Part shown: in pieces, positions 1 to 9,700 of the stretch
Position numbering within the stretch: position 1 is the stretch's first letter
Layout: each line of letters begins with the position of its first letter
Assembly: GCA_016706685.1 (NCBI GenBank)
Contig: JADJJE010000002.1
Coordinates: 434,001 to 498,000 of the forward strand
Direction of reading: 5' to 3'
DNA from: Sandaracinaceae bacterium
GTDB taxonomy: Bacteria; Myxococcota_A; Polyangia; Polyangiales; Houyiibacteriaceae
Length of the DNA stretch: 64,000 nucleotides
Notes under the pieces: generated by a model
The model's database searches: none
What the model saw: the letters and a program-made list of their open reading frames with translations, nothing else
What the model was told of the DNA's origin: nothing
Position numbers and translations under genes: made by a program

Positions 1-2818
1 AGCCGCGCAGGTAGCGCGCGTGCGCCAGCTGGAAGGGCTGGTTGGCGAGCACGGCCAGGTCCAGCGCTTCGTCCGCCAGGCGTGACGCGCGGGTGAGGGC
101 GCCCTGCTTCCACGCAGCCTCGGTGCGCATGAGCAGGTTGTCCACCCACTCCACGTGCTGAGGGTCGGCCTCGATGTCGATCAGCGTGCGCGAGTGCAGG
201 TCCAGCAGCTGGAGCGAGCGCTCGATCTCACCGCGCTTGCGGCGCACGTCGGCGGCGATGCGCAGCGGGGCCACGGCCTCGCGCAAGCGGTTGGCCGCGC
301 GCAGGTGCATGGCCAGGCGCTCGGCCACGTCCACCTCGCCGTCGGTGAGCTTGGGGCGCAGCACGTCGGCCACCGCGCCGTGCAGGTGCGGCCGCACGTC
401 ACGCTCGCGCGCGCTGCGCTCCAAGGCCTCGCGCAACATGCCGTGCACGAAGCACACCTTGCTCATGGTGTGGTCGAGCGGGTCCTCCAGCTCCATGAGC
501 TGCGCGCGCAGCATCTCGCTCAGGAAGTCCTTGGGCACGGCCAGGCGCAGCACCAGGCACGCGCTGCGCCACTCGTCCACGGGCACTACGCGCCCGAAGG
601 TGGCGGCCAACTCGAGCGCCACGCGGCCGTCCTCGATGCCCTCCACGGCGCGCGCCACGCGCTGCGTCCACACGCTGAAGAGGTCGTCGGGCAAGTCGGC
701 GCTGGCCCCCTCGCGCAGGGCGAAGCCGCGCTTGCTCAGCTCCAGCACGCCGCGCTGCACCCAGTCGCCGATCAGCTGCGTGGCAAACAGCGGGTTGCCG
801 GCCGTGCGCCGCGCGATGCTGGCCGCCAGCTCGCTCTCGAAGCGCAGCAGACTGGCCACCAGCGTGAGGTGCTCGGGTGGGTCCAGCGGGCCCACGCGGA
901 TCACGGTGACGTCGGAGCGTGCCTCCATGAGCTCCAGCTGCGCGCGCTCGGCCGGCCGCTCGGCGATGGCCTCTTCCTGCACGGTGAGCACGAACAGCAG
1001 CGGCAGCGGAGTGGCCGCGTAGTCCAGCACGTACTCCACGAAGTAGAGCGTGAGCGCGTCCCACTGCACGTCGTCGAACGCCACGATCAGCGGCCGCTCC
1101 GCGCTGGCTCGCTGCAGCAGCCGCGACAGCAGCGCGAAGCGCGCGGAGGGCTGCACCACGCGCACGGCGTCGGTCTCGTCCGCGCTGCTGGCGGGCGTGG
1201 CCAGCGCGGCCAGGCCCTCCCACTCGCGCTCGTCGTCCACGCCCTCGGCGCGAAGCAAACGGCGCACGCGCGCCAGCGTCATCTTGCGGTCGAGCCCGCG
1301 TGTGTTGAGGCGCTGCTCGGCCAGGCGCAGGAGCGCGTCACCGGCTTCGCTGTCGGGCTCGTGCTTGGCGCGCAGCACCTCGGCGCTGCCCACCTCGTGC
1401 GCGCGCTCGCACACCCACGTGGCCAGGCGCGTCTTGCCGAAGCCGCTGGGCCCCTCCAGCACCAGCACGTGCGGGCGCGCCTCGTGGCGCACGCGCCGCA
1501 GCGCATCCCACATCTGATCGCGCGCCACCTGGCGGCCCACCAGCGGCACCTCGCGCACACCGAACAGCCCGAGGCCTGCTCCCAGCAGCGTGTCCGGAAG
1601 CGGCTCCTGCGCGGTCATCCAGCGCTCGGGAGTGGGTGGCGCCTCACTCGGCTCCCACAGGCTCTCGTCCGGCTCGAAGGGGATGATGTCGGTGATGACG
1701 GTGGGCTGCGAGCGCGCCGACGTGTTCGAGACCTCCTGCAGCTGCGTGGAGAGCGACACACGCTGGCTGTCGGGGGGTGGCACGCGCGGAGGACGCTCGC
1801 TGACGGTGCCGTCGTTCGTGATTTCGATGGGCGCCGAGGGCTTCGACTCGGCCTCGCCCATGACGGTCATGGTCTGCGTGGCCACGACCTCGCCGGTTTC
1901 CCAGGGCGACGGGCCGGGCTCGTCGCTGGGCCGCGGCGGAAGGTCGCTTGCGGGCAACCCGGCCACCAGCTTGTCCAGCGCGTACAGCGCGTCGGCAGCG
2001 CAGCGATAGCGAGCCATCGGGTTCTTCGCCAGCAGCCGGCGCACCCAGTCTTCGTAGCCATCCGGCACCAGGAAACGGGGCACCAGCGGGAGCGGGATGG
2101 AATGCAGGTGCGCCTGCGCGTGCTCGGCCTCCGTGCGCGCATCGAACGGACGGCGCCCCGCGGCCAGCTGATACGCCAGGCAGCCCAGCGCATAGAGGTC
2201 GGTCCACGGACCGAAGTCGCGCATGGCCCCGCGGAACTGCTCGGGCGCCATGTAGGCCGGCGTGCCTGCGGCGCGCGTGCGGCCACCCGCGTCGTCCTGC
2301 GTGATGACGTGCGCCAGGCCGAAGTCGGTGAGCTTCAGGTCCGGCGGGTAGTTGGGCGCGCGCCGCACCCACAGCACGTTCGCGGGCTTCAAGTCGCGGT
2401 GCACGATGCCGCGCGCGTGGGCGTGGGCCAGCGCCGTGAGCAGGCGCGCCAGCACGGCATAGGTGGCGTCCCAGGTGACGGCCGGGTAGGCCGACGCCAG
2501 CGTGCCCTCGGCCAGCTCCATGACCAGGAAGGGGCTGCCCGCCACCAGGCGCCCGCGCGCTTCGTAAGCCGCAGCGGGTGTGATGACGCCGTGGTCCAGC
2601 ACCGACACGATGGCGTCGTGATTCAGCCGGGCGACGGCGCGCACCTCACGGCGGAAGGTGGCCAGCGAGCGAGGCTCGCGCGCGCGCTCGAGCGACAACA
2701 CCTTCACCGCGACGGGCTGGCCACGCTGCAGGTGCACCCCGCGCCAGACGGCACCCATTCCGCCCTGACCGATTTGGTCTTGGAGATAGAACGCTCCCAG
2801 GCGGACGGGATGCCCCAT
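1..2818 (-). CDS. Ser/Thr protein kinase fused to AAA-type ATPase and helical-repeat region (C-terminus off the window)
   Basis: Seen: starts ATG at 2818 and stays open to the left edge (about 939 residues). The N-terminal kinase domain (about residues 8-275) has a glycine loop GQGGMGAVW, a VAVK lysine, the catalytic HRDLKPAN near residue 141, DFG near 165 and YMAPEQF. After a Ser/Pro/Glu-rich linker comes an ATPase module with Walker A GPSGFGKTR near residue 459 and Walker B IVAFDDVQW near 581. The remainder is Ala/Leu/Arg-rich helical sequence of the type seen in TPR tails. Known: such kinase-ATPase-TPR proteins are common signalling proteins in myxobacteria and act in the cytoplasm. All kinase catalytic residues are present, so it is probably active. 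It lies 12 bp after the HEXXH gene on the same strand and may end that gene string. Its substrate is unknown. Confidence 0.93.
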   Translation of the reverse strand, partial: MGHPVRLGAFYLQDQIGQGGMGAVWRGVHLQRGQPVAVKVLSLERAREPRSLATFRREVRAVARLNHDAIVSVLDHGVITPAAAYEARGRLVAGSPFLVMELAEGTLASAYPAVTWDATYAVLARLLTALAHAHARGIVHRDLKPANVLWVRRAPNYPPDLKLTDFGLAHVITQDDAGGRTRAAGTPAYMAPEQFRGAMRDFGPWTDLYALGCLAYQLAAGRRPFDARTEAEHAQAHLHSIPLPLVPRFLVPDGYEDWVRRLLAKNPMARYRCAADALYALDKLVAGLPASDLPPRPSDEPGPSPWETGEVVATQTMTVMGEAESKPSAPIEITNDGTVSERPPRVPPPDSQRVSLSTQLQEVSNTSARSQPTVITDIIPFEPDESLWEPSEAPPTPERWMTAQEPLPDTLLGAGLGLFGVREVPLVGRQVARDQMWDALRRVRHEARPHVLVLEGPSGFGKTRLATWVCERAHEVGSAEVLRAKHEPDSEAGDALLRLAEQRLNTRGLDRKMTLARVRRLLRAEGVDDEREWEGLAALATPASSADETDAVRVVQPSARFALLSRLLQRASAERPLIVAFDDVQWDALTLYFVEYVLDYAATPLPLLFVLTVQEEAIAERPAERAQLELMEARSDVTVIRVGPLDPPEHLTLVASLLRFESELAASIARRTAGNPLFATQLIGDWVQRGVLELSKRGFALREGASADLPDDLFSVWTQRVARAVEGIEDGRVALELAATFGRVVPVDEWRSACLVLRLAVPKDFLSEMLRAQLMELEDPLDHTMSKVCFVHGMLREALERSARERDVRPHLHGAVADVLRPKLTDGEVDVAERLAMHLRAANRLREAVAPLRIAADVRRKRGEIERSLQLLDLHSRTLIDIEADPQHVEWVDNLLMRTEAAWKQGALTRASRLADEALDLAVLANQPFQLAHARYLRG

Positions 2819-2830
2819 GGGCCGACGGTA

Positions 2831-3418
2831 TCACGGGCGGGGGGCCGCGTGGCGCGCTTCGATGGCCTGCACCTCGGCGTCGATCAGGCGCTGCAGCATG
2901 CGTGGGAACGGCCACATGAAGAGGTACGCCGGGCCCGTGAACTGCAGCAGGATGTACGCGTGCAGCGTAGGGTCGGCCGCCGCGCGTGGGCCGTACACGT
3001 CGGCGTAGGCGCGCAGCGTCTCTTGGTAGGCCCGCCACTCGATCCACGCCCGCCCCATGGCCATGCCCACGGGCAGCACCGGAAGGCCGTAGATCAGCGT
3101 CATGCCCAGCACGCCGTAGCGCCGGAACTGGCGCAGGTGCACCGCCTCGTGCCGCAGCGTGATGTAGCGCGACTCGTCGCTGCGCGTGTCCCATGACGTG
3201 GGCAGGTAGATGGTGCGGCCCAGCACGGTGGTGTAGGTGCTCACGTAGGCCGACTGGCCGCCCAGCGTGAGCCCGCGCAGCAGCTTGTCGATGCGCTGCG
3301 ACCACGGGTGGTCTTGCTTCTTCACGATGCGCAGGCCCGGGAACTCCGCGCGAAGCTCTTCGAGATACGCGTCGGTGCGCGGCGAGGCGGTGCAGGCCGA
3401 CGGCGGCCGCGAGCTCAC
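2831..3418 (-). CDS. Small protein with HEXXH zinc-peptidase-like motif
   Basis: Seen: I start it at GTG 3418, which overlaps the upstream stop codon as GTGA and gives 195 residues. A longer open frame upstream reads antisense-like sequence inside the preceding gene and is not convincing. The protein contains the motif LRHEAVHLRQ (HEXXH near residue 90) and two hydrophobic, aromatic-rich segments, one around LIYGLPVLPVGMAMG and one near the C-terminus. Inference: HEXXH suggests a zinc-dependent hydrolase, possibly membrane-associated, but the third metal ligand cannot be assigned by eye. I do not recognise the family. It is translationally coupled to the small membrane protein upstream, so the two probably act together. 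Confidence 0.7.
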   Translation of the reverse strand: MSSRPPSACTASPRTDAYLEELRAEFPGLRIVKKQDHPWSQRIDKLLRGLTLGGQSAYVSTYTTVLGRTIYLPTSWDTRSDESRYITLRHEAVHLRQFRRYGVLGMTLIYGLPVLPVGMAMGRAWIEWRAYQETLRAYADVYGPRAAADPTLHAYILLQFTGPAYLFMWPFPRMLQRLIDAEVQAIEARHAAPRP

Positions 3419-3885
3419 GGCGTGCTTGCCCCGGCCGGTGCTGCGGGCTTTGGCTTCTGCGCGGCGGGCTTGCTGGTGGCCCCAGGCTTCTGCGAGGCGC
3501 CGTTGTTGTCGAGCTCCACCACCAGCGCGAACAGCATGGCGATGGGCGGCGCGAAGAGCAGCGGCAGGCTGGTCCAGGCGGTGTCTTCTGGCGCGCCGAA
3601 GACGCTGAACGAGACCTGCGCCGGGATGAAGCGCACGGCGGCCCAGTAGAGCGCGGCGCTCACCGCCAGGCCGAACACGCCCTTGAGCAGGCTCTCGAGC
3701 CAGGCCTCGTGCAGCCACGGCGGCCGGCCCGCGACGATGCCCGCGGTGGCACCCGTGCCCATGGCGATGGGATCCCCGAGCAGGTCGCGCGCCACACGCC
3801 AGCCCAGCCCGAAGTGGAAGAAGCACGCGACCAGGATGCCGAGCGCGAGGCCCTTGAGCAGGCCGAACAGGATGCGTTTCTGCAC
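3415..3885 (-). CDS. Small membrane protein of unknown function
   Basis: Seen: about 156 residues from GTG 3885. An in-frame ATG at 3915 would add ten residues rich in Gly, Pro and Arg before the charged QKR start, so I prefer the GTG. There are three or four hydrophobic segments: KGLALGILVACFFHFGLGW, a segment around LLKGVFGLAVSAALYWAAV, and LPLLFAPPIAMLFALVVEL. The last is followed by a Lys/Pro/Ala-rich tail (KPAAQKPKPAAPAG). Family not recognised. It overlaps the HEXXH gene by four bases and follows the DUF5522 gene, so it is probably co-transcribed with both. The Pro/Lys tail is a likely cytoplasmic or periplasmic linker. Confidence 0.65.
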   Translation of the reverse strand: MQKRILFGLLKGLALGILVACFFHFGLGWRVARDLLGDPIAMGTGATAGIVAGRPPWLHEAWLESLLKGVFGLAVSAALYWAAVRFIPAQVSFSVFGAPEDTAWTSLPLLFAPPIAMLFALVVELDNNGASQKPGATSKPAAQKPKPAAPAGASTP

Positions 3886-3928
3886 GCGTCGAGGGTAGCA
3901 GCCCCGGGGGCCCATGGGCAGCCCAGTG

Positions 3929-4156
3929 CTACTCGGGCCGAATGCGCGGCCGGCCCGCGTCGCGCTGGACCTCGGCGGGGTAGGGGCAGTGCCGGCAGCC
4001 GCTCCCGCAGCAACGCTCGCGCGCGGCCAGCGCGGCCGCGGTCATCACGAAGAGGCCCGAGCTGGGGTCCAGGTAGCCTTGCTGGCCCCGCGCCTCGGCT
4101 TCGTCATGCGCGCGCTGCGCTGCCGCCGGGATGGGCGGATCGTGAGCAGCCCGCAC
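3929..4156 (-). CDS. DUF5522 family small Cys-rich protein
   Basis: Seen: 75 residues from GTG 4156, two bases after the upstream TAG. The core YLDPSSGLFVMTAAALAARE followed by RCCGSGCRHCPYP matches the DUF5522 pattern (YxDPxTGxxVFT, then CCGxGCRHCPY). The four clustered Cys residues suggest a metal or Fe-S site, but that is inference; the family has no established role that I know of. The short length is typical for the family. Position between the PLP enzyme and the small membrane protein, with almost no spacing, indicates operon membership. Confidence 0.82.
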   Translation of the reverse strand: MRAAHDPPIPAAAQRAHDEAEARGQQGYLDPSSGLFVMTAAALAARERCCGSGCRHCPYPAEVQRDAGRPRIRPE

Positions 4157-4157
4157 G

Positions 4158-5225
4158 CTAGCCGCGGCCCGTGCGGTAGCGGTCGGTCCAGCGTGGCAGC
4201 GCCGGCGCGCGGCTGGTGAAGGGACCCAGGTCCGTGGAGCTCAGCGTGTGGATGAACAGCAGGCGCTGCCCACGGCGCTCGCCCTCGGCGTGCCGCAGCA
4301 TCTGTGCGAAGGCCTTGGCGGTGTACGTGGGGTCCAGCTCGATGTCCTCCGAGAGGGCCAGCTCGCTCGCGCGCGTGGCGGCGTCATCGGGCTGACCGTA
4401 GCCCGCGCCGCGGCTCTCGTCGGTGATGGTCACCAAGCGCTTGGCGGCCTCGGCCACGCGCGGGAAGCGCGGGTCGCGCGCGTGCAGGTCGTGCACCACG
4501 CGCTCGATCAGGCCGTCCACCATGGCGCGCGGAGCTACCAGGCGGGGCGTGACTCGCGCGGCGATGATGGGCACGCGCAGGCCCCCTGCGGCCAGCCCCA
4601 CCGCGAACCCCACGGCGGTGCCGCCGCTGCCGAGCGCCATGTAGATGGCCTGCGGCTCGGGCGTCTGTCCGGCGTCGATCTGGGCGACCAGCTCGAGGCC
4701 CGCGTCCACGTAGCCGAGCGCCCCCAGTGGGGAAGTGCCGCCATGCGGGATGAGGTAGGGCCGCCGGCGCGAGAGCCGCAGGCGCGCCATGACGCGCAGC
4801 AGCTCTGCGGGCGCGAGCGCCGAGTGCCGCACGGGGTGGTGGGTGGCCCCGGCGCCGAGGCCCGCCAGCAGGTTGCGCTCCACGTGCGAGGTGAAGGGCT
4901 GCGGGACCAGCACGCCGTGCACCGCGAAGCCGTGCCGCGCGCCGTGAATGGAGGTGGCTAGCACGTGGTGCGAGCCGAACGCTCCCACCGTGAGCAGCGT
5001 GTCGGCACCCTGGGCCGTGGCCTCGCCGATCAAGTAGGCTAGCTTGCGCGCCTTGTTGCCGCCGTAGTGCTGCGCTGAGCGGTCATCGCGCTTGATGAAC
5101 AGCTCGGTGCTGGTCATGCGGCTGAGACGCGGGAGCGCGGTGACCGGGGTGGGCAGCGGGCCCAGCAGGTCGGCCCGCACCAGTGTGTCGAGTCCGGGGA
5201 AGCGTTGTGCGAGCGTGTGGGTCAT
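4158..5225 (-). CDS. PLP-dependent D-cysteine desulfhydrase / ACC deaminase family protein
   Basis: Seen: 355 residues, starting at ATG 5225 inside the stop of the MscS gene (ATGA overlap). The PLP-lysine motif KRDDRSAQHYGGNKARKL is near residues 45-62. GAFGSHH aligns with the substrate-carboxylate-binding GGxxSN of the family, and the phosphate-binding Gly loop LGSGGTAVG is present. Known: this fold-type II family deaminates 1-aminocyclopropane-1-carboxylate or desulfhydrates D-cysteine in the cytoplasm. The usual SN is SH here, so the substrate cannot be assigned. Genomic linkage to ion transport genes is not an obvious metabolic fit and may reflect read-through co-transcription only. Confidence 0.88.
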   Translation of the reverse strand: MTHTLAQRFPGLDTLVRADLLGPLPTPVTALPRLSRMTSTELFIKRDDRSAQHYGGNKARKLAYLIGEATAQGADTLLTVGAFGSHHVLATSIHGARHGFAVHGVLVPQPFTSHVERNLLAGLGAGATHHPVRHSALAPAELLRVMARLRLSRRRPYLIPHGGTSPLGALGYVDAGLELVAQIDAGQTPEPQAIYMALGSGGTAVGFAVGLAAGGLRVPIIAARVTPRLVAPRAMVDGLIERVVHDLHARDPRFPRVAEAAKRLVTITDESRGAGYGQPDDAATRASELALSEDIELDPTYTAKAFAQMLRHAEGERRGQRLLFIHTLSSTDLGPFTSRAPALPRWTDRYRTGRG

Positions 5226-6751
5226 GAGGCGGGCGTCTTGGGCGGCTTCTCCTGAGGCTTGTCAGGCTTCTCGCCCTTGTCCAGCTTCGGGTGCTTGGTG
5301 GTCGCTGGGCTCGCCCCGGCGCCCTCCTCACCCACCGTGGTTTCGCGCGGCCGCGCGGCCTTGGCCTCTAGCGTCGCCAAGTGCGCCTCCGCGCGCTCCA
5401 GCAGCTGCCCCTGGAAGGCCGACGCGAAGCTGGCCGAGAGCAGCCTGCCGCGTACCTGCCAGAGCTCCGGGTCCACGGGGTCGCGCAGCACCTGTGGCTC
5501 GCACTGTGGCGTGGTCCACGGAGACGCCAGCACGGCGTCGCGCAGCGCGCGGCGGATGTCGGCCGCGTTGCCCTTGCTGCCGAGCCGCAGCACCACCTCC
5601 TGCACGGTGTCGCCCTCTTCGTCGCTCACGATGGGGATCTGCATGAGCATGCGGTTTGGCACGGCCACGCGGTGCCCCTTGCTGTCGCGCAGCCAGCTGG
5701 AGCGCAGGCCGATGCGCTCCACGGCGCCGGAGAACTCGTCGGAGCGGATCCACATGCCGCGCCGGATACGCCGCTCGAACACGATCACGATGCCGGCGAT
5801 CAGGTCGGGCATGACGTCGCGCATGGACCAGCCCAGCGCGGCGCCGCTGGCCATGAGGATGAAGTAGACCACCCAGCGGACGTTCGCGGGGACCACCTGG
5901 ATGACGAGCGCCAGCGCGATGAGCAGCGCCAGCAGGCGCGCCGCGACCTGCACGAAGGACAGCAGCGTGGGCAGCCAGCCGTCCCGCAACAGCCGTGCGC
6001 GCAGTCGCTCGATGACGCCTGAAATCAGGGCCATGAGCGCGAGCAGCGCGAGCAGGCCGAGCGGGCCAATGCCTCCCGTGGGAATGCCGGGGATGATCTC
6101 GCGCAGGCCCTCCCACGGGTCGCCCACCTCGGTGGGTGGCACGAAGGGCATGGGCACCTGCACGAAGGTGGTGGTGGGCGCGGGTGGCGGTACGGGTGCG
6201 ACGACCGGTAGGACACCGGCGTCAGCGGGCACACCGGCGTCGACCACCAGGGCAGCGGGTGCAGCGACGCTGGCGTCCGGCGGGCCGGCGTCCGGCAGCG
6301 CTTCGCTGGGCACACCGGCGTCCATGGCCTCGCTGGCTGCCGACGGGGCCGCGAGCGGCGTGGGGGCCGCGCTGGGATCGGTGGTGTCGGTGTGGGGTGG
6401 GTCCTCGGCGGCCTCGCGGTCCGCGTCCGCTTCGACTCCGACGGGGGGCTCGCTCGGCTCGCTGTCGCGGCCTTCCGGAGCGCCCGCTTCTCGGGCTGTC
6501 GCGTCGGCTTCGCTGACGGAGCCCTCGTCCTGCACAGGCACCCCCGCGTCGCGGGCTGCGGCGCGTCGTCGCCATGCGGGGCGCGCCGGTGCGTCGGCGG
6601 CGTCCGCCTCGGTGTTCCGCGCGGGCGCAACCCCTTCGGGCGGCGGGGTCTGTGCCGACAGCGGCGTGACCATGCCGAGCACCGTGAGCAGCGCGATGCA
6701 GCGGCCCACGAGGAGCACTCGGCAAGGGGTGAGCGAGGCGCGCACGGTCAT
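5222..6751 (-). CDS. MscS-family mechanosensitive ion channel with long Asp/Ala/Pro-rich periplasmic segment
   Basis: Seen: 509 residues from ATG 6751, overlapping the stop of the antiporter-ATPase gene (ATGA). A signal-like hydrophobic N-terminus is followed by about 190 residues of low-complexity sequence rich in DAGVP-type repeats. Three hydrophobic segments then run from about residue 225. The pore-lining helix and beta domain are recognisable as ASGAALGWSMRDVMPDLIAG, then FERRIRRGMWIR and VAVPNRMLMQIPI. The C-terminus is Lys/Pro-rich. Known: MscS channels release solutes when membrane tension rises. Context with TrkA/TrkH and two antiporters fits osmotic and ionic homeostasis. The long periplasmic extension is unlike E. 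coli MscS and resembles the N-terminus of the antiporter starting at 16205. Confidence 0.9.
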   Translation of the reverse strand: MTVRASLTPCRVLLVGRCIALLTVLGMVTPLSAQTPPPEGVAPARNTEADAADAPARPAWRRRAAARDAGVPVQDEGSVSEADATAREAGAPEGRDSEPSEPPVGVEADADREAAEDPPHTDTTDPSAAPTPLAAPSAASEAMDAGVPSEALPDAGPPDASVAAPAALVVDAGVPADAGVLPVVAPVPPPAPTTTFVQVPMPFVPPTEVGDPWEGLREIIPGIPTGGIGPLGLLALLALMALISGVIERLRARLLRDGWLPTLLSFVQVAARLLALLIALALVIQVVPANVRWVVYFILMASGAALGWSMRDVMPDLIAGIVIVFERRIRRGMWIRSDEFSGAVERIGLRSSWLRDSKGHRVAVPNRMLMQIPIVSDEEGDTVQEVVLRLGSKGNAADIRRALRDAVLASPWTTPQCEPQVLRDPVDPELWQVRGRLLSASFASAFQGQLLERAEAHLATLEAKAARPRETTVGEEGAGASPATTKHPKLDKGEKPDKPQEKPPKTPAS

Positions 6752-9700
6752 CGCACCCAGCCCTTCTCGATGAGCACACGCGCCAGCGCGCCGCGCAGGT
6801 GCACCTCCACGCGGTAGACCTGACCGTCCATCTCTTCGAGGAGGCCCAAGTGCGCCAGCCGCGCCAGCTCGGCATGCGCCGTGCCTTGGTCGATGCGGAA
6901 CAGGTGCGCCTGCACGCGCGGGTGCATCCAGCCCTGGCGCATGATCTGGTAGAGCGTGATCAGCACCTCGTCCGGAAGCCGCGAGAGCGCCGCATAGGGC
7001 GAGGGCGGCACGCGACCCACGCGCACCAGCTCGTCGTTCTGCACGCCACGGATGGACGCCAGCCAGAGCCGCAGCGCGTCGCGCACCAGACCACCGCTGG
7101 CCGCGTGCAGCTCCTGGAAGTAGTGGTCCATGGGCCCACGCAGGCGGCTGGCCGAGCGCGCCAACCAAGCCTCGAAGCGCGAGTCCCCGTCCACGCTCTC
7201 GAACGCGGTGCCGAGCCCGCTGTGGCTGGCGCGGTCCATCACGGCCCCGCGCAGCGCCTCCGCCGAGAGCGGCTCGAGCCGGATGCGGTCGGGGAAGGCG
7301 TCGGCCAGAGGCGCCACGCTACTGGCGTAGCGGAAGAACACTTCGTCGGCGTGCAGCAGCCAGGCGTGTCGGCCGCCGTCGGCGATCACGATGTCCGCAA
7401 AGCGGCGCAGCGCCTCGAAGCCGCCCGGCTCCATGCTCAGCAGCCAGTGGACACCATCCACCACCACCAGCTGGCCCTCGGAGCCACCGCGCACCACCTC
7501 GTCGAAGACGTTCGCGTCGCTGGGCGCGGTGAGCGTCACACGCCTCACGTGCTTGAATCGCCCGGTGCGCACGATGGCGTTCGACACGGCGGCCTTGCCC
7601 ACGCCGTCGATGCCCACCAGCACCACGCTGCGCATGCGGCCCTTCACGCGACGCGCCAGGATCTCCTGCGCGTGGTGGATCTCGCGCTCGCGCCCGAGCA
7701 GCACGTCGCCGGCCTCCATGGTGTCCGCCGAGAAGAGCCGCTTGTAGATCACGGGCAGATCCGCGCGTGGAGCCGGGGCCGCAAAAGCCTTCGGGTCCAT
7801 CGCGGGCGGCCGCACCACCCCCTTGACGCCCAGCGTGTCGCGCCAGCGCTCGTAGCGCTCTTCGCCGGCGATGAGCCGCAGCGAGCCCATCACCTGCCGG
7901 CGCAGGCGCGCCAGCGCTCCTGGCAGCTGCTCTGCCCGGTGGCGCAGCTTGCGGCTCTCGGTCTCGCGCTTGAACTCGCGCAGGCGCGCCCGTGAGAAGT
8001 CCCCGGCGGCCAGCAGGCTGCGCAGCTCGCGCAGCTCTTGCTGCACGGCCTCGCGCAGGCGTGCCCCGAAGAGGGCCGGCCAGGTGGCCGAGCGCGAGAC
8101 GAAGTCGTCCATGATCGCCTTGTGGCGTTCGAGCGGCACCCCGATCATCTCGGCCAGCAGCTCGCGCACCTCGCGCGAGACCTTCTCGTCCGCCACCACG
8201 TCCAGCTCGCTGGTGGCCAGCTCCGTGTTGAACGCCAGCTTGCGCTCGAGGTCCTGCAGCGCGGTCAGCAGCGGCTGCACGTGCCGCGCGATCTCATGGG
8301 TGGTCGCCCGCAGCTCCGGGCCGATGTGCGCGTCGATGCGCGCCTGCACGATGTCGCGGAACGCCACCTCCACGGGCTCGAGCGCCGCGGGCAGCTTCCA
8401 CTCCCCGGTGCCGACGTGCCCCTCGAGCACGTCGTAGCGGCTGGTCAGTGCGCTGGCCGACACGGTCAGGGCGTCCAGCAGCGGCGCCACCTTGGACTCG
8501 TCGCGCAGCTCGTCGTGCAGCTGCAGCACCACGCGGCTCGCCTCCGAGCCCGCGCGCTCCGCCTCCTCGGTGAGGAGCCTCACCTTGGCGGCCAGCGCCT
8601 CTCCGCCCTGCTCCACGGCGAGCGCCTCGTGGAACCCGCGCAGCGCCTCGCCGAGGGCCTGCTGCACGCGCTCCACCTTCTGGTAGACGCGGCGCTGCAG
8701 CTCCCCCTCGAGCCGCTGGCTGTGGTCCACCATCACGTCCTTGACGCGCGCCTCGAGCCCCACGAGCTCCAGCTCCATGGCCAGCATTCCGTAGGTGGCG
8801 GCGCTGGCGCGACGGTGCGCCACGATGTCGGCGCTCAGCAGCTCGATGGCGCGCAGGCGGCGGGCGAACACGCGGCTGCTGCGGCGCTTGCGGGACGGCA
8901 GGTGATAGGTGCCGTAGACGGCGGTGTCGCGCTTCAGCGACTTGAGCCCGGCGGCCAACGCGGTGGCAGTGCGCAGCGTCCCGTCCTGAGCGATGCGCCG
9001 CACCTCCTCGAGGCCGATGGCCAGCTCCTCCTCCACGTCGGCACGCAGCGCCTTCAGGCGCGCCTCGACGTCCACCACCGCGCGGGGGCGCTCGCTGTCC
9101 GCCTCCGCCCCCGGGGGGGTCTCCACGGCGGGGCGTGCGGCGTCGTGGTCCAGCTGTGCGGCCAGCGCGTCGTAGCCGCGCACGATGGCATCGAAGATGC
9201 TGCGCGTGCGGTTGGCGAGGTGACGATCACCCTGCACGAACAGCGCGATCAGCGCCTGCAGCTTGTCGGGGGCGGTCCCGCTCAGGTGGAAGCGGCCCAG
9301 CTCACGCAGCGCGAGTTCGCGCGTGGGCTCGGGCTGCCCCAGCAACCGCAGCCCTCGGCGTTTGGTGTTCAGGGCGGCTCGCTGCACCGACTGCAGCAGC
9401 GTCTCGTCGTTGCGCCCCGAGAACGACTGCGGGTCGTAGGGCACCGTGATCACCTGCGGGAGGTTGGCCACGATGGTGTCGAGCGCCTCGACGATGTCCT
9501 CGGGCTTCCATGTCACCTGCGTGATGCGCGAGCCGCGACCCAGCACGATCCCGCGCCACCGCTCGGCCAGCTCGGCCTGCTCGCTGCGCAGGGCGGGCGC
9601 GGCGTCACTCGCGCGCTGGTCCTTCACGCTGCGCGCGCGCACCACCAGGCGCCGGTGATGGCGCAGGAACTCACGGCGCAGCGCACGCAGGTAGGCCTCG

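Noticed and set aside
155..3196. A 1013-residue plus-strand open frame opposite the kinase gene
   Set aside because: Covers the well-supported kinase-ATPase on the other strand and has Arg/His/Gln-rich shadow composition.
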